DNA from: an uncultured Pelagibacteraceae bacterium
GTDB lineage: Bacteria > Pseudomonadota > Alphaproteobacteria > Pelagibacterales > Pelagibacteraceae
Assembly (NCBI GenBank): GCA_902603905.1
Contig: CACKWM010000004.1
Location: forward strand, 16,163-80,162
DNA: 64,000 nucleotides
Reading direction: 5' to 3'
Shown here: piece by piece, positions 19,785 through 30,108 of the stretch
Layout of the letters: each line of letters begins with the position of its first letter
Numbering within the stretch: the stretch's first letter is position 1
Notes under the pieces: model-generated
Databases searched by the model: none
Told to the model about the DNA's origin: nothing
What the model saw: the letters and a program-made list of their open reading frames with translations, nothing else
Made by a program: the position numbers and the translations under genes

Positions 19785-19952
19785 TTATATTAGTTTGCTG
19801 ATTTTATCTTTTATTTGAAGTTTTAATTTTTTTAATTTTTTTAAATCTCCCCAACTTTTGCTGGTACGATCATTTAATCTTTTTTTTGTTAAGCTTTTAA
19901 TTTGAACTTCAATTTGCTTATGTTTTTTCTTTAGTTCTTTTACCTCAGACAT
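19785..19952 (-). CDS. Small YdcH/DUF465-like protein (55 aa)
   Basis: Hand translation MSEVKELKKKHKQIEVQIKSLTKKRLNDRTSKSWGDLKKLKKLKLQIKDKISKLI. Confidence 0.6.
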   Translation of the reverse strand: MSEVKELKKKHKQIEVQIKSLTKKRLNDRTSKSWGDLKKLKKLKLQIKDKISKLI

Positions 19953-20064
19953 TAATTTTAATATTGAATATACTAGACCAGATATATCAATAATTCATTA
20001 ACTATATTTATAATTTTCTAGTTAAAGTTTAATTTTATTTATTTATTTAAATTAAAATTGTTAA

Positions 20065-22287
20065 TTAATTAATTAAAGGTTTGCCTGTTGCTAAAGTATG
20101 TTTAATTCTATCCTGAGTTTTCTTTGTCTCAATTAATCTCATAAAAGAATCTAGTTCTAATTTATATAAATCGTCTTCTGAAAGTGTTTTTTCAATTGTA
20201 GTATCTCCCCCGCTTAAAACGTTGGCTAGTTCTTTGCCTACCTCTACGCCATGGTCTGCTATCACTTTTTCATTATAAAGTTTTTCTAGAGTTTTAATCA
20301 TCTTTTCTTTAAGAGCTCTTCCAGATAAATTAAATTTGCATTCTTTGGGTGCTTTAAAATCTTTGTTGTCATCAAGAATTTTTTTAGAAACAGCTAATAG
20401 ACTATTTCTGTTCATAATTTTTTTATCCTCAGGTCTCAAATATTTCAAAGGTTCTGCTTCAACCGGTGAAGTTGCTGTTTTGGCATAACCAATTATTTCA
20501 AATACTTTTAAAGGAGCAAAATCAGGATTTTTTTTTGCCTCATCTGATTGGCACCATCTCCAAAGTACTTCTTTACAACCACCACCCGCTGGTACCAAAC
20601 CAACAATTGTTTCTACTAATCCCATAACAATGTTTGTGTGTGATACTACAAAATTACTTTGCAAGATTACTTCTTCTCCACCACCTAACGACAATCCTGA
20701 TGGAGCTGAAATCACTGGATATTTTGAATATTTAAGATGCTTGCAAGTTTCTTGAAAATATTTAATAAATTTTTCAATAGATTTAAAATCACCTTTGTCT
20801 GCAAAATTCATCGTATAGCTTAAGTTCACTCCAGCCGAAAATTGCATACTTTCATTAATTATTATCAGCGGCTTATCTGTTGCTTTCTTTAAACAGTCCA
20901 TGGAGTTGTAATCTAAAGTATTAGCTTTGGTAGTAAATTCTACGATATTAAAATCTTTAAACCTATAAATTTCTGCTGAGCTGTTTTTATCAATTTTGAT
21001 AGCTCTTGGTTTAACTTTTCCTAATGTTTCGATATCAGTGTATTGTTGTCTTTCACCATAAAAATTTTCATCTTTTGACTTAGATAAATTTTCCAAAAAT
21101 TCGTTATTTTTAAAATTATCAATTCTTTCAAAAAAATTATTAACGCCTATTTCTTTTAACATTTCAAATGGTCCCTGGGCCCAATTAAAGCCAAGTCGCA
21201 TAGCTTCATCAATATCATTAAATTTATTTGTAATACCAGGAACTAAAGAAGACGCATATTTTATTATTTGTGAAATAACTGACCATGCATATTCACCATA
21301 TTTATCTTTCCTATTAATTAACGAGTTTAAATTTACAGTCTCAATACCTAGGTCAATTTTATTTGACGGTGCATACTCACCTGTTTCGAGATCAATCGCC
21401 TCTAATATTTTTTGATTGCCTTTTTTATTCATCTTATAGAAGCCACCTTTGCCTTTTCTGCCTGTATAGCCTGTTTGAATTAATTTTGTAATTAATGGAA
21501 TTTCCTTGGCAACTAATTGGAAAGGATCATTTTTTGAAAGTTCTTTTATAAAACTTTTCAAAACATCAGCCATTAAGTCTATTCCAATTAAATCATAAAG
21601 ACCAAAGACTCCAGTTTTTGGTATGCCCATTGGTCTACCAAATACTGCGTCTGCTTCTTCAATAGATAGTTTCATTTTAAAAGCTTCAGTCATTGCCACT
21701 TGCATAGCAAAAACTCCTATTCTATTTCCTAAAAAACCTGGAGTATCATTACAAATTATTGCTCCTTTTCCTAGTTCCTGTTCACAAAACTTTTTTAATG
21801 AATTAATTTTATCAAGATCATTATTTTCATTTTTAACAATTTCTAACAAACCCATGTAACGGACAGGATTAAAGAAGTGTGTAATACAAAAATCCTTTTT
21901 TTGATTATCATTTAATTTTTCTGATAAAACTTTTATAGGTATCGAAGAAGTATTAGACGAAACAATTGCACCTGATTTTCTTGATTTAAAAATTTTTTCA
22001 TAAATATTATGTTTAATATCAATTCTTTCAACAACAGCTTCGACGACCCAGTCAGCATCTTTTACTGCATTAAAATCATCGTTTATATTTCCTACATTAA
22101 TATTATTTATTTTTGATTTATCTATTAGCAGTGGAGGTCTTGATTTATGTATTCTCTCTCTAGCTTTCTCTGAAATTTCTGTTTTTAAATCTAGTAGTGT
22201 TACAGGAATATTTGCATTGCATAAATGAGCCGCTATACCACTTCCCATTGTTCCTGATCCTATAATTACTACTTTTTTTATTTTCAT
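20065..22287 (-). CDS. 3-hydroxyacyl-CoA dehydrogenase/enoyl-CoA hydratase (FadB/FadJ-like)
   Basis: IGSGTMGSGIAAHLCNANIPVTLLD, THFFNPVRYMGLLEIV, crotonase-like segment SLGGGEEVILQSNFVVSH. Confidence 0.9.
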   Translation of the reverse strand: MKIKKVVIIGSGTMGSGIAAHLCNANIPVTLLDLKTEISEKARERIHKSRPPLLIDKSKINNINVGNINDDFNAVKDADWVVEAVVERIDIKHNIYEKIFKSRKSGAIVSSNTSSIPIKVLSEKLNDNQKKDFCITHFFNPVRYMGLLEIVKNENNDLDKINSLKKFCEQELGKGAIICNDTPGFLGNRIGVFAMQVAMTEAFKMKLSIEEADAVFGRPMGIPKTGVFGLYDLIGIDLMADVLKSFIKELSKNDPFQLVAKEIPLITKLIQTGYTGRKGKGGFYKMNKKGNQKILEAIDLETGEYAPSNKIDLGIETVNLNSLINRKDKYGEYAWSVISQIIKYASSLVPGITNKFNDIDEAMRLGFNWAQGPFEMLKEIGVNNFFERIDNFKNNEFLENLSKSKDENFYGERQQYTDIETLGKVKPRAIKIDKNSSAEIYRFKDFNIVEFTTKANTLDYNSMDCLKKATDKPLIIINESMQFSAGVNLSYTMNFADKGDFKSIEKFIKYFQETCKHLKYSKYPVISAPSGLSLGGGEEVILQSNFVVSHTNIVMGLVETIVGLVPAGGGCKEVLWRWCQSDEAKKNPDFAPLKVFEIIGYAKTATSPVEAEPLKYLRPEDKKIMNRNSLLAVSKKILDDNKDFKAPKECKFNLSGRALKEKMIKTLEKLYNEKVIADHGVEVGKELANVLSGGDTTIEKTLSEDDLYKLELDSFMRLIETKKTQDRIKHTLATGKPLIN

Positions 22288-22336
22288 AAATGAAATGATT
22301 TTTAACTTATAATAGTCTGTCTGAAAATGATAAAAT

Positions 22337-23218
22337 TTATCTATGTTTAATTCCTCTTAATCTTTCAGATCTTCTTCTTAACATCTCAACAGTTGTTAAT
22401 AGTGCTATTGATAATGCTACTAGACATGTTGCCATGCACAAAATAACTGGACTTGTTTCTTGACGAAGTCCTGCCCACATCTGTTTTGGTATGGTTATTT
22501 GTTCAACACTACCAACAAACATAACAACTACAACTTCATCGAAAGAAGTAATGAATGCAAATAATCCACCAGAAATAACACCCGGAAGAATTAGAGGCAT
22601 AATGACTTTAAAAAATGTACGCATTGTATCTGCTCCCAAACTTTGTGATGCTCGAATTAAATTTGTATCAAAACCAGTTAAAGTAGCTGTAACTGTGATT
22701 ACAACAAACGGTGTTCCAAGAGCAGTGTGTGCAAGAATTAATCCTAAATAGGTGTGAGTTAATCCAATTTTTGAGTAAAAGAAAAACATTCCTGCAGCAG
22801 TTATAATTAGCGGAACAATCATTGGTGAAATTAATATTGCCATAAGAATAGCTTTAAATGGCATATGAGGTCTACTTAGACCTAACGCAGCAACAGTTCC
22901 TAGCGCAGTTGCAAGAAGTGTTGCAACAATTCCTATAAAAAAACTATTTCTAGTTCCTAGCATCCATTTGTCAGTAACAACTGTTGTGTCTCCTATACTG
23001 CTAATACCAACCATTTGTCTGTACCATCTAAGAGACCAAGCTTCTGGATCTAAATTCATAAATTCTTTAGTAAATTCAAAAAATGGTGAAGCGCTAAATG
23101 ATAAAGGAAGAATTATAAAAATAGGTGCAATTAAAAAGAAAAAAACTAAACCACAATAGGTAAGAAAAGAATAATATCCTAATTTTTGTCCAGTTGTTGC
23201 ATATGCAGGTAAAGCCAT
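22337..23218 (-). CDS. Spermidine/putrescine-type ABC permease (PotC-like)
   Basis: RASQSLGADTMRTFFKVIMPLILPGVISG EAA-loop motif. Confidence 0.88.
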   Translation of the reverse strand: MALPAYATTGQKLGYYSFLTYCGLVFFFLIAPIFIILPLSFSASPFFEFTKEFMNLDPEAWSLRWYRQMVGISSIGDTTVVTDKWMLGTRNSFFIGIVATLLATALGTVAALGLSRPHMPFKAILMAILISPMIVPLIITAAGMFFFYSKIGLTHTYLGLILAHTALGTPFVVITVTATLTGFDTNLIRASQSLGADTMRTFFKVIMPLILPGVISGGLFAFITSFDEVVVVMFVGSVEQITIPKQMWAGLRQETSPVILCMATCLVALSIALLTTVEMLRRRSERLRGIKHR

Positions 23219-23220
23219 AA

Positions 23221-24480
23221 TTATCCTAATTTAATATTTTCTATTCCTACTATTTTATTATAAGCCCAATACAAAACAGTCATCATTGCTAAGAGTATAG
23301 CTCCTAGTGAAGCACAAAGTCCCCAATTCAAAGTCGTTTTTAAATGATAAGCAATCCAGTTTCCAACCATTTGGCCATCTTTACCACCTACTAATTCAGG
23401 TGTGATGTAGTATCCAATCGCAATTATAAATACAAGTAAACACCCTGCGCTAATACCTGGAATTGAGTTTGGCATATAAACTTTATAAAATGCATGTAGA
23501 GGAGAAGCTCCAAGATTTAAAGCTGCTCGCATATAAGTTGGTGAAATAGTTTTCATAACACTAAACAAAGGTAAAACCATAAAAGGCAGTAAAATTTGTG
23601 TCATTACTATTACAACTGCTGTTTGATTGTACATGAGTTGCCATCGGTTTTCATCTGCAAGCAAATTTGACATAACTAATAGATTATTAAGCACACCTTT
23701 TTGTTGCAACATAACCATCCAGGCAACAGTTCGAACTAGTAAAGACGTCCAAAAAGGCAGTAAGACACATATCATCAAAAGATTGCTATATTTTAAAGGC
23801 AACGTCGCAAGCAAATAGGAAATTGGATACCCTAAAATCAAACAGAAAAACGTAACTAAAAGACTTACCTTAAATGTTTTAATCCATGTTTTGTTGTAAA
23901 TTCGTCTGTTTTCTTTTTGTTGAATTATATCTTTATTAGAATCATATTTTAAATCAACAGCATTTAAGTAGTATCCCATAGTTGTTGGGTCAACCATTTG
24001 CCCAAGAGCTTTCCAGTACTCAGGATCAGCCCATCTTTTATCGGTCGCAATCATTTGTTCTTTATAAGGACCTTCTTCAATTTTTTTAAATTTTCTTTTA
24101 GATTTTTTTAATAAACTTTTCCAACCAGATTTAGAATAGTTCATTCTAGTGCTAGCTTTACCTATCTGGTAACCTTCACTGTTTTTTACTTCAAAAAACA
24201 TTGTTTTGTAAACTTCTTCGGAAGGTAAACCTTGTCTATCCCATTTTTTATAAACCTCAAAAGTTTTTGGAAAAACTGTATTGATTTGTCTGTCATCAAT
24301 GCTTCGAGCTAACATGTCGCCAATTGGGACTAAGAATGTAATTAATATAAATACCAAAAGCGGAAGTACTAAAAGAAATGCTCTGATTTTATTTATACGT
24401 TCAGCTTTTTTAAGACTAACTTTTAATGGAATCCCATCGGTTGTTAATATTGGACCTGATGCTGTTTGAGCTTGATTCAT
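23221..24480 (-). CDS. Spermidine/putrescine-type ABC permease (PotB-like)
   Basis: RAALNLGASPLHAFYKVYMPNSIPGISAG EAA-loop motif. Confidence 0.88.
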   Translation of the reverse strand: MNQAQTASGPILTTDGIPLKVSLKKAERINKIRAFLLVLPLLVFILITFLVPIGDMLARSIDDRQINTVFPKTFEVYKKWDRQGLPSEEVYKTMFFEVKNSEGYQIGKASTRMNYSKSGWKSLLKKSKRKFKKIEEGPYKEQMIATDKRWADPEYWKALGQMVDPTTMGYYLNAVDLKYDSNKDIIQQKENRRIYNKTWIKTFKVSLLVTFFCLILGYPISYLLATLPLKYSNLLMICVLLPFWTSLLVRTVAWMVMLQQKGVLNNLLVMSNLLADENRWQLMYNQTAVVIVMTQILLPFMVLPLFSVMKTISPTYMRAALNLGASPLHAFYKVYMPNSIPGISAGCLLVFIIAIGYYITPELVGGKDGQMVGNWIAYHLKTTLNWGLCASLGAILLAMMTVLYWAYNKIVGIENIKLG

Positions 24481-24520
24481 AATATTACTTTATAAAATAA
24501 AAATTATTATAGAATAAAAA

Positions 24521-24551
24521 AAAAGGCGAGATAAAAATCTCGCCTTTTTTT
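24521..24551 (-). terminator. Intrinsic terminator/attenuator downstream of the SBP gene
   Basis: AGGCGAGAT-AAAA-ATCTCGCCT flanked by A and T runs on the respective strands. Confidence 0.85.
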
Positions 24552-24568
24552 AATTATATTACGAATTA

Positions 24569-25630
24569 TTAGTTACCTTTCCAAGCACCAAATCTTTCAT
24601 GAACTTCAGCACCGTTATCAGCCCACCAATAAGGGTCAGCTATAACAGCTCTTTTCAGAACTTTTGGAGTAGTTGGCATGTGACCTAAGATATCAATATT
24701 ACCACCTTCTTTTATGAACCAAGGTTCACCTTTTTTGATAATACCAATACTAGATTTTCTCATAGGGCCGTATGGAATGTATTTAGCTTGCTCAGCATTA
24801 GACTCTGCTGTAGAAGCATGCGCCATAAACGCAAGTGCTTCAGCTTCGTTTCCACCTTTGATTGCTACAAGATATTCTTGCTCTAACACAGTTCCGTCCC
24901 AAATGTATTCGAAGTTTTTACCTTCAGAAAGGATAGCAGCACCAATTCTACCATTGTATGCTAATGCCATAACAACTTCACCACTTGAAACTAACTCAAG
25001 CGGCTTAGAACCTGCTGACCAGAATACAACATGATCTTTAATTGTATCTAGTTTTGCAAATGCTCTATCTATTCCTTCAGGAGTACTCATTACATCGTAT
25101 ACTTTGCTTGCTTTAACTCCGTCAGCAACTAGTGCCATTTCGATTAAAGCGTTTGCCCAAGTATGTATTCCTCTTTTTCCAGGAAACTTTTTAACATTAA
25201 AGAAATCTTTCATGCTTTTTGGTTTTTTTCCTGGGAATGCTGCTTTGTCATAAAATGCAGTGTAAGCCCAAAAGATTTGTGGAACTACACAGTCAGAAAC
25301 TGGTGGTACCACTAAGTCATTGATAAACTCACTTTGGTCTACTTTAACAAATAAACCTTCGTCGCATCCTGTGATCGCTTGGTCTGGAAGTACGTCTACT
25401 ACATCCCAAGTTACATTTCCTGCTTCTACTTGTGCTTTGATTTCTCCAAGACCACCGTTGTAGTTTTCAACGGTAATTGAAGAACCTTTAGCATAAGTAT
25501 CTATGTAAGCTTTTTGTTGACTGGCTGTATATGCGCCACCCCAAGAAACGAAAGTTATATCTGCAATTGCAGATCCAACAAACGCCATTGAGATTAAACC
25601 AAAAAAAGCTGCTTTGATTGTTTTTCTCAT
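24569..25630 (-). CDS. ABC substrate-binding protein, PotD-like
   Basis: Signal peptide; ITFVSWGGAYTASQQKAYIDTY; adjacent to PotB/C/A-like genes. Confidence 0.88.
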   Translation of the reverse strand: MRKTIKAAFFGLISMAFVGSAIADITFVSWGGAYTASQQKAYIDTYAKGSSITVENYNGGLGEIKAQVEAGNVTWDVVDVLPDQAITGCDEGLFVKVDQSEFINDLVVPPVSDCVVPQIFWAYTAFYDKAAFPGKKPKSMKDFFNVKKFPGKRGIHTWANALIEMALVADGVKASKVYDVMSTPEGIDRAFAKLDTIKDHVVFWSAGSKPLELVSSGEVVMALAYNGRIGAAILSEGKNFEYIWDGTVLEQEYLVAIKGGNEAEALAFMAHASTAESNAEQAKYIPYGPMRKSSIGIIKKGEPWFIKEGGNIDILGHMPTTPKVLKRAVIADPYWWADNGAEVHERFGAWKGN

Positions 25631-25638
25631 TATTTTCC

Positions 25639-25671
25639 CCTTTAAATTAAGTTAAACTTAAGTTTTAAAGG
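25639..25671 (-). promoter_or_regulatory. 5'UTR inverted repeat overlapping the SD of the PotD-like gene
   Basis: CCTTTAAA-TTAAGTT-A-AACTTAA-GT-TTTAAAGG; SD AAGGGG (minus strand) lies at 25637-25642. Confidence 0.45.
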
Positions 25672-25741
25672 CGAAAGTAAAACATAATTACTTAAAGACT
25701 GCAAAAAGTTTTTTTGATTGATTTTTCCTAAATTAATTAGC

Positions 25742-26836
25742 TTAATTAAGGTCCAAGGCTCTAGAATCTGATGCTTTCCATGATAGTTTTACTGTCGCAC
25801 CTTCTTTTAGGTTTGCTCCCATATAAGAATTTGGGATTTTAACTATAAATTGATCATTTCCACAAACTTCAACACGAGACCTTATATGATCACCTAAATA
25901 AATTAATTCTTTTACTTTCGCTTCAAAATTATTTTCAAAATTTTCTGACGAGTTAATAGCAACTCTCTCTGGTCTTAATGAAACTAAAGATGAATCGCCA
26001 TTATTATTTACATTTATTTTTAAAGCTTGAATATCATCTCCAGACTCTGTGGTAATAATACAATTCTCTCCATTAATTGATTTTACTTTTCCTTTTAGTT
26101 GATTATTCTCTCCAATAAATTGTGCAACAAAAGAACTATTTGGTTTTTCATATAAAACATCTGGAGAAGAAATTTGTTGAATCTTTCCATCGTTAAAAAC
26201 TGCGATTCGGTTTGACATTGTTAAAGCTTCACTTTGGTCATGAGTTACATAAACAACAGTAATCCCAATTCTTTCATGAATGTGTTTAATTTCATATTGC
26301 ATTTGTTCTCTTAAATTTTTATCAAGTGCTCCAAGTGGCTCATCCATTAAAACTAATCTTGGTTCAAATACCAAAGATCTTGCTAATGCGACACGTTGTT
26401 GTTGTCCACCAGATAATTGTAATGGCATACGATTTCCAAAATCTTGTAACTCAACCATTGCTAGTGCATTTCCAACTTTTTCATCAATTTCAGATTTTTG
26501 CATTTTTCTAACTTCAAGTGGGAATGCTAAATTTTCTTTTACAGTCATATGAGGAAATAAAGCGTAATTTTGAAAAACCATACCTATGCCTCTTTTGTTT
26601 GGCGGAATACTACTTATTGGATTTCCATCCAAATAAATCTCTCCGCTTGTTGGAGTTTCAAATCCAGCTAACATCATTAAAACAGTTGTCTTACCTGATC
26701 CAGACGGTCCTAACATAGTTAGAAACTCACCTTTTGGAACGTCAAGATTTAAATCTTTAACGACCAGTATCTCGCCATCGTAGCTTTTATCTACCTTTTC
26801 GAATTTTACGAAACTATCTTTTTGAGACATGCACAT
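25742..26836 (-). CDS. Spermidine/putrescine-type ABC ATPase (PotA-like)
   Basis: Walker A GPSGSGKTT, LSGGQQQRVALARSL, LVLMDEPLGALDKNLR. Confidence 0.93.
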   Translation of the reverse strand: MCMSQKDSFVKFEKVDKSYDGEILVVKDLNLDVPKGEFLTMLGPSGSGKTTVLMMLAGFETPTSGEIYLDGNPISSIPPNKRGIGMVFQNYALFPHMTVKENLAFPLEVRKMQKSEIDEKVGNALAMVELQDFGNRMPLQLSGGQQQRVALARSLVFEPRLVLMDEPLGALDKNLREQMQYEIKHIHERIGITVVYVTHDQSEALTMSNRIAVFNDGKIQQISSPDVLYEKPNSSFVAQFIGENNQLKGKVKSINGENCIITTESGDDIQALKINVNNNGDSSLVSLRPERVAINSSENFENNFEAKVKELIYLGDHIRSRVEVCGNDQFIVKIPNSYMGANLKEGATVKLSWKASDSRALDLN

Positions 26837-26909
26837 TTAAAACATTAGATAAAGATTAATTCAAGGATTAATTAACGATCACTTCTTATAGTTGTTTTTA
26901 CTATATATT

Positions 26910-27470
26910 TCATATTGACTGTTCTTTAATTAATTTTTTTATATGCGGAATCATAACCTTTGGTGATTCCATTGATGGATGTAATTTTTCTACTTCTCTA
27001 TAACTTTTAATAGCTTTTTTATAATTTTTTAATTTAATTTGAACCAAACCTTGTCCAGACAATGCTCCAAAGTGTCTTTTTTCAAGCTTAAGTACTTCGT
27101 TTATATCGTTTTGAGACTGTTCATAGTTACCCATCATATAAAGAACTGTAGCACGTTTATTCCAAGCTTCAGCCCATTTAGGATCCTCTAAAATTATCTG
27201 TGAAAAAAGCCCATAGGCTTTTTTTAATTCTCTCTGATTAATTAAAAACGAACCTTGAGCTAACAACTCTGTTAGTCTATAGCCTCGCCTATCTTCAGAT
27301 GGATGCGTTATCCAAATTTTCCATATTTTATTTTCTATTTCTATAGCCTTTGTGTTTTCGCTATTTTTAAGGAGTTTAAATAGATAGTTTAATTCATTAT
27401 CTCTTTTTTCGGCACTAACATTGCTAAAGATTAGGAAGCTTAGAATAATGAATTGTGCTAACTTTTTCAT
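26910..27470 (-). CDS. TPR-repeat secreted protein
   Basis: Signal peptide; PKWAEAWNKRATVLYMMGNYEQSQNDINEVLKLE. Confidence 0.65.
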   Translation of the reverse strand: MKKLAQFIILSFLIFSNVSAEKRDNELNYLFKLLKNSENTKAIEIENKIWKIWITHPSEDRRGYRLTELLAQGSFLINQRELKKAYGLFSQIILEDPKWAEAWNKRATVLYMMGNYEQSQNDINEVLKLEKRHFGALSGQGLVQIKLKNYKKAIKSYREVEKLHPSMESPKVMIPHIKKLIKEQSI

Positions 27471-27478
27471 AATTTTTA

Positions 27479-28105
27479 TTAAACTTTTTCTAAATAATTT
27501 TTAAGAACTTTGCTTCTAATGTCAATTCTGAAAGTGTCAAATTGATTAATATCTTTTATAGGTGAATCAATTTGATTCGTTGCTTTATCCATATTGTAAC
27601 ATGATAAAATTATTTTTCCTTTATCCTTAAAATCAAATGAAATACTAGTTGCTGTGCTTTTTCCTGATTGGCTTGCCTCTTGAAAAACTTTTCTTGGATT
27701 ATAAGCAACCTTGTATAATTTTTTTTTACTTCGCTTAGTATTTTTAAACAATCCTGATATATCTAATGCTGCAGAATCTAGTTCCTCATTACATTTAACG
27801 TCATCATATTTTTTTTTTACTACTATTCCAACTAACCCTTCAATTATAAAATTGTCATCATCACTTTTATAACTAATTTTAATCCAGTCATAAGTATCTT
27901 TTCCCGATACAAGTGAAGTTGCGTACTCTTTATGACTATAATTAAACCAGTCTAGCTCGCCATTCTCTAGTTCAGATTCATTAAAATAATCCAAAGCACT
28001 ATCTCCAATACTTATGCTTTCAATCTTAAAATCTCTAATATTATCTGTATGAGCGCTTGTACTTAAAAATAAACTCAGAAACACAATCCCTAAAATTTTT
28101 TTCAT
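27479..28105 (-). CDS. Hypothetical secreted protein
   Basis: 208 aa with signal peptide (MKKILGIVFLSLFLSTSAHTDN). Confidence 0.5.
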   Translation of the reverse strand: MKKILGIVFLSLFLSTSAHTDNIRDFKIESISIGDSALDYFNESELENGELDWFNYSHKEYATSLVSGKDTYDWIKISYKSDDDNFIIEGLVGIVVKKKYDDVKCNEELDSAALDISGLFKNTKRSKKKLYKVAYNPRKVFQEASQSGKSTATSISFDFKDKGKIILSCYNMDKATNQIDSPIKDINQFDTFRIDIRSKVLKNYLEKV

Positions 28106-29274
28106 TACCCTTTAATATGTAGCTCATCAGGGAATTTATAAAAATTCTCAGCTCCATTATCTGATACTCTAATTGACTCACTACTTTCAACTCCCCATTC
28201 TCCAAACTGCATTACAGCGATCATATGAAAACAAACGTTTTTTTGTAAAACAGTTTTGTCTCCTTTTTGAATGTTAAGTGTATGTTCGCCCCAATCCGGA
28301 GGATAGCCAATACCTATTGAGTAACCTGTTCTAGATTTTTTTTCTATTCCATATTTATCCAAAACTTTCCAAAATGCTTGAGCTACATCATCCGCAGTAT
28401 TTCCAGGTTTTGTTACATCAATACCAGCTTGTAGTGCTTCTCTTGTTCTTTTCATTGTATCTATTTTTTTTTGATCAGGTTTTCCTAGCAATACTGTTCT
28501 TGCCATTGGACAGTGATATTTTTTATATACTCCAGATATTTCAATTATTGATGCCTCTCCTTCTACAAACTTATCGTCTGTCCAAGATAAATGTGAAGCT
28601 GACGTTCCTTTTCCAGTTGGTATTAATGGTACAATTGACGAATAATCTCCACCATGTTCTTTTGTTCCACTTATCAAAGTTGAATATATTTTTGCAACTG
28701 CATCGCATTGTCTTACTCCAGGATTAATTGATTCAAATGCTGTATTCATTCCTAGTTGAGTGATTTGAGATGCTATTTTCATAAACTTTATTTCTTCATC
28801 TGATTTAACCAATCTCACCCAGTTAACTAATCTCTCACAATCTTTAATTTTAGAATTAGGTAAACCATTTTTTAATTTTTCATGAGAATAAGCAGTGAAA
28901 TAATGACTATCCATCTCAACACCAATACTTAAGTTATCCCACTTTCTCTCTTTTATAATTTCTATCAATCTATCGTAAGGATGTATTGGCCAAACATGGA
29001 TGTATTTTTCATCGTAAACAATAATATTTTCATCTTTTAGATAAGTTTTTATGTAAGCCCCTCCTGCATCTTGTGCTCTTACAAAGCACAAAGGCTCTTC
29101 CAAATTAACATGAACTATTACACACTGAGCATAGTAAAATGACCATGCATCATAACCTGTAAGATAATTCATGTTATTTGTGTCTTGCGAAATTAATAGC
29201 TCAATACCTTTCTCTTGCATTGATTTTTGGACTTTTTTAAGTCTTTCTTTGTATTCTTCTTTTGAAAATAACAT
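28105..29274 (-). CDS. M24 peptidase-family hydrolase, ectoine hydrolase (DoeA/EutD)-like
   Basis: LISQDTNNMNYLTGYDAWSFYYAQCVIV, IGIGYPPDWGEHTLNIQKGDKTVLQKNVCFHMI. Confidence 0.75.
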   Translation of the reverse strand: MLFSKEEYKERLKKVQKSMQEKGIELLISQDTNNMNYLTGYDAWSFYYAQCVIVHVNLEEPLCFVRAQDAGGAYIKTYLKDENIIVYDEKYIHVWPIHPYDRLIEIIKERKWDNLSIGVEMDSHYFTAYSHEKLKNGLPNSKIKDCERLVNWVRLVKSDEEIKFMKIASQITQLGMNTAFESINPGVRQCDAVAKIYSTLISGTKEHGGDYSSIVPLIPTGKGTSASHLSWTDDKFVEGEASIIEISGVYKKYHCPMARTVLLGKPDQKKIDTMKRTREALQAGIDVTKPGNTADDVAQAFWKVLDKYGIEKKSRTGYSIGIGYPPDWGEHTLNIQKGDKTVLQKNVCFHMIAVMQFGEWGVESSESIRVSDNGAENFYKFPDELHIKG

Positions 29275-29276
29275 GA

Positions 29277-30023
29277 TTAATTACTCAAAAACAATTTTCC
29301 AAAACCATTAACTGGCTCAGTTTTTTTTATATTTTGTAAAGTGTCCCAAATTAAAACCTGGTTACTAGATAAAACTATTTTGTTTAATTTTTTTTCTAAT
29401 TTATCAACAATATTTAAAGCTGGCAAATTTGTACAAGAAAGAAAAACTGCTTCCGCCTCTCCTAAATCCATTTTTGTAATAACTTCAAACAAATAGTCAG
29501 GATCAACTTTTGCAATATCATTATCATATAAAATATCAAAATATGAATTTGATGTAACAATAAAATTTTCTTTTTTAAAATAGTCCACTACATCATTATT
29601 TAATTTTTCTGAATAAGGTGTAAAAATAGATACTTTTTTAACATTCATTTTTCTAAGCGCGTTAACAGCGGCTGAACTTGGTGTTACAACTCTTGCTTCT
29701 GGTTTTGCTAAATTAATTTTATTTTTAATTGAATCATATCCCGAAGCTATTGTTCCTGAGGTACAACCATATACAACACAATCTAATTTTTCGTCAGGAA
29801 GTATATCTTTAGAAACTTCTGTTACATTTTCACCCATCTTAATTAGATTTTCTTTAGTTAATGGATAATAACTTCGAATACGATTTACAAATAGATCAAT
29901 GTTCATGTTTTCAATAATTTTTTTAAAATCTTTTTCAATCATAAAATCAGTTGATAATGCTATTAAACCTACTTTAGAATTAATTCCTGAGTTGAATTTT
30001 GGAGCTATCTTTATTGAATTCAT
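29277..30023 (-). CDS. Asp/Glu racemase-family protein (EutA-like)
   Basis: GLIALSTDFMIEKDF, CVVYGCTSGTIASG, VTPSSAAVNALRKMNVKKVSIFTPY, FLSCTNLPALNIVDKLE. Confidence 0.7.
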   Translation of the reverse strand: MNSIKIAPKFNSGINSKVGLIALSTDFMIEKDFKKIIENMNIDLFVNRIRSYYPLTKENLIKMGENVTEVSKDILPDEKLDCVVYGCTSGTIASGYDSIKNKINLAKPEARVVTPSSAAVNALRKMNVKKVSIFTPYSEKLNNDVVDYFKKENFIVTSNSYFDILYDNDIAKVDPDYLFEVITKMDLGEAEAVFLSCTNLPALNIVDKLEKKLNKIVLSSNQVLIWDTLQNIKKTEPVNGFGKLFLSN

Positions 30024-30108
30024 TTAATATCTTACAATATAGAATAAAAAATGAATATATAATTTAATATTAATTATTCAAATTAGATATTCTTATAGAA
30101 AGGATATA

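Noticed and set aside
20000-20064. Short AT tandem repeats (ttatttatttattta / ttaattaattaattaa) between small YdcH-like and FadB-like genes
   Set aside because: Simple low-complexity repeat expected in a very AT-rich intergenic stretch; no structure beyond that.
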